From: Gemmatimonas sp966112585
GTDB taxonomy: Bacteria > Gemmatimonadota > Gemmatimonadetes > Gemmatimonadales > Gemmatimonadaceae
DNA length: 64,000 bases
Reading direction: 5' to 3'
Assembly: GCA_966112585.1 (NCBI GenBank)
Contig: CBHWDN010000008.1
Location: 107,472-171,471, forward strand
The notes under the pieces were generated by a model. That model did no database searches and was not told where the DNA came from. It saw only the letters and a program-made list of their open reading frames with translations. The translations under genes were made by a program, and so were the position numbers. Shown here piece after piece: positions 61,232 through 64,000 of this stretch. Within the stretch, counting starts at the first letter, position 1. Every line of letters begins with the position of its first letter.

Positions 61232-62200
61232 CTATGCCGTTGGCACCGCGTTTGGACGCGCGTCGCGATGCAACGCCATTCCCAAACGCCACTGCCCTTC
61301 GCCCGTGCTCATGCTGAGTGCGCCTGTACGCATCGCCGAGTAGACATCTGCGAGCGTCGGCGCGTCGGCGAGGGTGATGTCGCGTGCACCACGATAGCCT
61401 CGCAGTCCGGCGACATGGAGCAGCGCGATACCCGCGAGCCCTGCCGCCATTCGACGCAAATACAGGAATTCCGCGGGAAGCACGGCGAATTGCTCAGGGG
61501 TCGCGTCGAAGTACGCGGCGAGCAATCGCCGGGACGCGAGGGCATCCATGCGCAAGAACACCGAGACCGTCGCGAGATCGTAGTACGGATTGTTCGCCGA
61601 CACGGTGTTCCAATCGAGCATCATCAGTCGCGTGCCATCGAAGATCAGATTCGACGGATTGAGATCGTTGTGACTCGCGACATTCGCGAGCTCGCTGGTT
61701 GGTGCGGTTTCGGAGAGCAGCGTTCGGACATTCTCCTCCACCCACGCGGGCAGCGGGCCATGCGCCTGCGCCGCGATGTGCATGTCGCGCATGAATCCCA
61801 TCGCTGAGGCCAGTGGCGTATCGTCACCCAGCGGAATGTCGTGCATCGTGCGAATGGTTCGGCCGAGCAACCGCATCGTGTCGGCGTGCGTGTCCGGTGT
61901 GTGATAGCGTGCCGCGAAGGGCACCTCGCGCACCGCCTCACTGATCACCACGCGCGCATCGGCATCCGCGTGCACGACCTGGGGGGCAACGCCGCGTTCG
62001 GCGGCGGCGCGCTGAAAGCCCAGGTGCCGGCTCCAGTTCGCGAGCGGCTCGTCGGCCGTGGTGCGCTTGAGTATGAAGTGTCCCGCGGGCCCTTCAATTC
62101 GATACACCCCCGCGCCTGACTGCCCCTGAGTGACCCGGGTGACGGTCGTTCCGGCCGGCCGTAGCGATTCCGGCACCAATAGCTCGATTTCCTGACTCAT
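61232..62200 (-). CDS. Aminoglycoside phosphotransferase / choline-kinase-like protein
   Basis: 322 residues. Kinase-like fold with the catalytic loop SHNDLNPSNLIFDG and the metal-binding Asp in MMLDWNTVSANNPYYDLATV. The N-terminal ATP-binding glycine region is TQGQSGAGVYRIEGPAGHFILK. Members phosphorylate choline, aminoglycosides, fructosamine or thiamine; this one looks like the choline/ethanolamine or thiamine-kinase-like side. Divergent from the DUF2239 gene; a perfect palindrome begins 10 nt before its start. Confidence 0.88.
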   Translation of the reverse strand: MSQEIELLVPESLRPAGTTVTRVTQGQSGAGVYRIEGPAGHFILKRTTADEPLANWSRHLGFQRAAAERGVAPQVVHADADARVVISEAVREVPFAARYHTPDTHADTMRLLGRTIRTMHDIPLGDDTPLASAMGFMRDMHIAAQAHGPLPAWVEENVRTLLSETAPTSELANVASHNDLNPSNLIFDGTRLMMLDWNTVSANNPYYDLATVSVFLRMDALASRRLLAAYFDATPEQFAVLPAEFLYLRRMAAGLAGIALLHVAGLRGYRGARDITLADAPTLADVYSAMRTGALSMSTGEGQWRLGMALHRDARPNAVPTA

Positions 62201-62209
62201 GGGGGTTAT

Positions 62210-62225
62210 TATTACCCGGGTAATA
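62210..62225. promoter_or_regulatory. Perfect 16-bp palindrome between divergent genes
   Basis: TATTACCCGGGTAATA is fully self-complementary. It lies 10 nt from the phosphotransferase start and touches the first base of the DUF2239 ATG. It looks like an operator for a dimeric regulator controlling both genes, or a core promoter site. Confidence 0.55.
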
Positions 62226-62845
62226 TGGAAAATCCACCCCCCGCCCCCGGATCGCCAACGCCGCCGGTTCGCTGTTCGGCCTTCGACGGCCCGATTCTAC
62301 TGGCCGCCGGCTCACTCGCCGATGTCGCCGTCGCCGTTGCACAGGCCTTCGCGACTGGATCGGCCGGTCCGCTCCTCATCTTCGAGGACGAGACAGGGCG
62401 CGTCGTCGATATCGATTGGCGAGGCAGCGAACGCGAAATCCGCGCGCGTTATGCCGAGCAACCCGTTGCGGCGCGTGGCCCCGGCCGGCCGAAGCTCGGT
62501 GTGGTCGCCCGCGAGATCACGCTGCTCCCCGCGCAGTGGGAATGGTTGGCTCGGCAACCCGGCGGAGCCTCGGTCACCATTCGCAAACTCGTGGAGCGCG
62601 CACGTCGCGAGAATCCCGGCATCGACGCCGCGCGTGTGGCCCGCGAATCGACCTATCGCTTTCTCCACGCGATCGCCGGCGATCATGCCGACTTCGAGGA
62701 AATGTCGCGCGCGCTGTTTGGTCGGGACGATGCGCGCCTGCGTGGGATACTCGCCGATTGGCCCACCGACATTCGCGCACACGCGCTCGCCATGCTTGCA
62801 CCGGCGTTCACATCCCATGTGGTGGACGAAACGGCGACGGAGTAG
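62225..62845 (+). CDS. DUF2239 family protein
   Basis: 206 residues. The family pattern is RCSAFDGPILLAAGSLADVAVAVAQAF, LIFEDETGRVVDIDWRGSEREI, then GRPKLGVVAREITLLPAQWEWLARQPGGASVTIRKLVERARR, and a C-terminal helix block. The GRPK segment resembles an AT-hook and, with the ribbon-helix-like ASVTIRKLVERAR, suggests DNA binding (inference). The palindrome at the start codon could be its own operator. No Shine-Dalgarno is seen. It ends 8 nt before the next gene. Confidence 0.83.
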   Translation: MENPPPAPGSPTPPVRCSAFDGPILLAAGSLADVAVAVAQAFATGSAGPLLIFEDETGRVVDIDWRGSEREIRARYAEQPVAARGPGRPKLGVVAREITLLPAQWEWLARQPGGASVTIRKLVERARRENPGIDAARVARESTYRFLHAIAGDHADFEEMSRALFGRDDARLRGILADWPTDIRAHALAMLAPAFTSHVVDETATE

Positions 62846-62853
62846 AATCGGGC

Positions 62854-63954
62854 ATGACGACACGTCGCTCCTTCGTTCAGCAGGCTGGCGTACTCACTGC
62901 CGCCGCGACAATCGCGCCGTCACTGCTCCGCGCACACGCGCTGACAGTCAACGCGGCGCCACTCAAGTTGCTCATTCTTGGCGGCACCGGATTCATCGGG
63001 CCGCATCTCGTCCGACTCGCCATCGCGCATGGCCACAGCGTGAGCATCTTCACGCGCGGTCGAAAGGATGGTGATCTACCCGCTGGTGTTGAACGATTGA
63101 TTGGCGATCGCAACGGACAACTCGACGCGCTCAAGGGACGCACCTGGGATGCCGTGATCGACGACAGCGCCACCAATCCCAATTGGGTCAAGCTCACGAC
63201 CGAGTTGCTCAAGGACAGTGGCCGGTATCTGTTCACCTCGAGCACCGGCGTGTACTACCCATATCTCAAGACCGGGCTCACTGAAGCCGATGCGGTGCAC
63301 ACCACACTCGCCGACGCAAAAGACGGCAGCGAAGTGTTCGGCACCAACAAAGCGCAATGCGAAGCGCTCGTGCAAAGCGCCTTCGGTGCCAGGGGTGTCG
63401 TCGTGCGCCCCACGTACATCGTAGGCCCGGGCGACTACACCGATCGTTTCACCTACTGGCCGTGGCGGTTGCCCAAAGGCGGCGAAGTCCTCGCTCCCGG
63501 CAACAAGACCGATCGCGTGCAGTTCATCGATGTCCGCGATCTCGCAGCGTTCATGCTGCAACTCGTCGAAACGAATGGCAGCGGCATCTACAACGCGGTG
63601 GGCCCCAAGTCACCCATGACCATCGCGCAGTTCCTCGACGGCGCGATCAAAACACTCAACGCCAAGGTCCAACTCACCTGGGTCGACGACTACGACTTCC
63701 TCGCCAAATACGAGGTCGATGGTGTGGTGCCCTGGATTCTCACCCGCGGCAATGACCTCGGGCACACGAGTGTCGTGAGCACCCGTTCGTTCAACGCCGG
63801 ACTCGCACCGCGCGCGATGGCCGAGACGGTGCGCGATACCGCCGAGTGGTTCGCGTCACTGCCGGCGGACCGACAGACGGCGGCGAAGTGGGTTTTGACT
63901 GAGACCAAAGAGAAGGAGATGCTGGCGGCGTGGCAAGTGAAGCGCGGCGGATAG
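62854..63954 (+). CDS. Tat-exported NAD-dependent epimerase/dehydratase-like protein
   Basis: 366 residues from MTTRRSFVQQAGVLTAAATIAPSLLRA, a twin-arginine signal. An extended SDR domain follows: LKLLILGGTGFIGPHLVRLAIAHGHSVSIFTRG, the SSTGVYYPYLKTGLTE region with Tyr-x-x-x-Lys-like residues replaced by YYPYLK, and VVVRPTYIVGPGDYTDRFTYWP. Members of this nucleoside-diphosphate-sugar epimerase-like group occur outside the cytoplasm in several phyla. Activity uncertain. Confidence 0.85.
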   Translation: MTTRRSFVQQAGVLTAAATIAPSLLRAHALTVNAAPLKLLILGGTGFIGPHLVRLAIAHGHSVSIFTRGRKDGDLPAGVERLIGDRNGQLDALKGRTWDAVIDDSATNPNWVKLTTELLKDSGRYLFTSSTGVYYPYLKTGLTEADAVHTTLADAKDGSEVFGTNKAQCEALVQSAFGARGVVVRPTYIVGPGDYTDRFTYWPWRLPKGGEVLAPGNKTDRVQFIDVRDLAAFMLQLVETNGSGIYNAVGPKSPMTIAQFLDGAIKTLNAKVQLTWVDDYDFLAKYEVDGVVPWILTRGNDLGHTSVVSTRSFNAGLAPRAMAETVRDTAEWFASLPADRQTAAKWVLTETKEKEMLAAWQVKRGG

Positions 63955-63983
63955 GTCGCACACGACAGGCATCGAGGGGGAAG

Positions 63984-64000
63984 ATGATGAAGGGGAGGAC
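63984..64000 (+). CDS. Possible start of the next gene (truncated)
   Basis: ATGATGAAGGGGAGGAC follows a GAGGGGGA ribosome-site-like stretch at 63974-63981, beginning 30 nt after the epimerase stop. Only a few codons (MMKGR) are inside the window, so the product cannot be named. Confidence 0.3.

Noticed and set aside
1..64000. tRNA, rRNA or riboswitch genes
   Set aside because: Intergenic gaps are short and none shows a cloverleaf, rRNA core or known riboswitch sequence. I read these by eye, so small RNAs could be missed.

Overview
The window is GC-rich, densely coding and looks like a free-living aerobic heterotroph, most likely a member of Gemmatimonadota. The pointers are serine/threonine kinases fused to an extracytoplasmic beta-propeller, BTAD/TPR regulators, many small exported lipoproteins, carboxypeptidase-regulatory-like/plug-only proteins, an ECF sigma factor with a giant anti-sigma partner, a PEP-CTERM protein and the futalosine menaquinone genes mqnB and mqnD. 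The taxonomic call is an inference from gene content; there is no rRNA here. I found no tRNA, rRNA, CRISPR array, transposase or prophage block. 56 coding regions are listed, two of them cut by the window edges.

Region 1 (1-7991, minus strand) is a tightly coupled eight-gene operon for aerobic CoA-dependent degradation of an ortho-substituted benzoate (anthranilate or salicylate type). In transcription order it holds a bifunctional flavin monooxygenase/old-yellow-enzyme reductase, an SDR dehydrogenase, a MarR regulator, a crotonase, an acyl-CoA dehydrogenase, an aryl-CoA ligase, a hotdog thioesterase and a RidA-family protein. Every junction overlaps (ATGA, GTGA or TGATG). A perfect 11-bp inverted repeat precedes the first gene.

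Region 2 (8-31 kb) mixes signalling and exported proteins: a kinase with an extracytoplasmic propeller, a PEP-CTERM protein, a membrane-spanning BTAD regulator with TPRs, an M20 peptidase, DUF2147 and other lipoproteins, a sialidase-like propeller next to TlpA, a plug-only protein, a sigma/anti-sigma pair whose anti-sigma carries TPRs and a one-cysteine thioredoxin fold, a GH5-like glycosidase, a MOSC protein and an internally duplicated lipoprotein.

Region 3 (31-45 kb) has a glycine-rich exported amidase, a periplasmic-binding lipoprotein translationally coupled to a hybrid histidine kinase, and a co-directional run of hydrolase, methyltransferase, SRPBCC-VOC fusion and peptidoglycan amidase. 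This run meets two tandem cupredoxin-like lipoproteins and a propeller protein coming the other way.

Region 4 (45-64 kb) holds a Tat-exported aminotransferase with DUF4159, DinB and RibD-C proteins, mqnB-mqnD, M28 and P1 peptidases, a multicopper oxidase with permuted copper motifs, a kinase-ATPase fusion, a FixC-like flavoprotein, a DUF2236 (Lcp/MpaB-like) protein, a phosphotransferase divergent from a DUF2239 gene across a perfect 16-bp palindrome, and a Tat-exported epimerase-like protein.

Non-coding structure is notable: two copies of a MITE-like element with long terminal inverted repeats (about 16.4 and 39.0 kb), a REP-like palindrome (19.8 kb), a roughly 208-bp near-complete hairpin between convergent genes (49.7 kb) and several terminator-like stems. 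Intergenic gaps are short. The longest (11828-12125, 38916-39205, 16298-16556) are described in their own entries.
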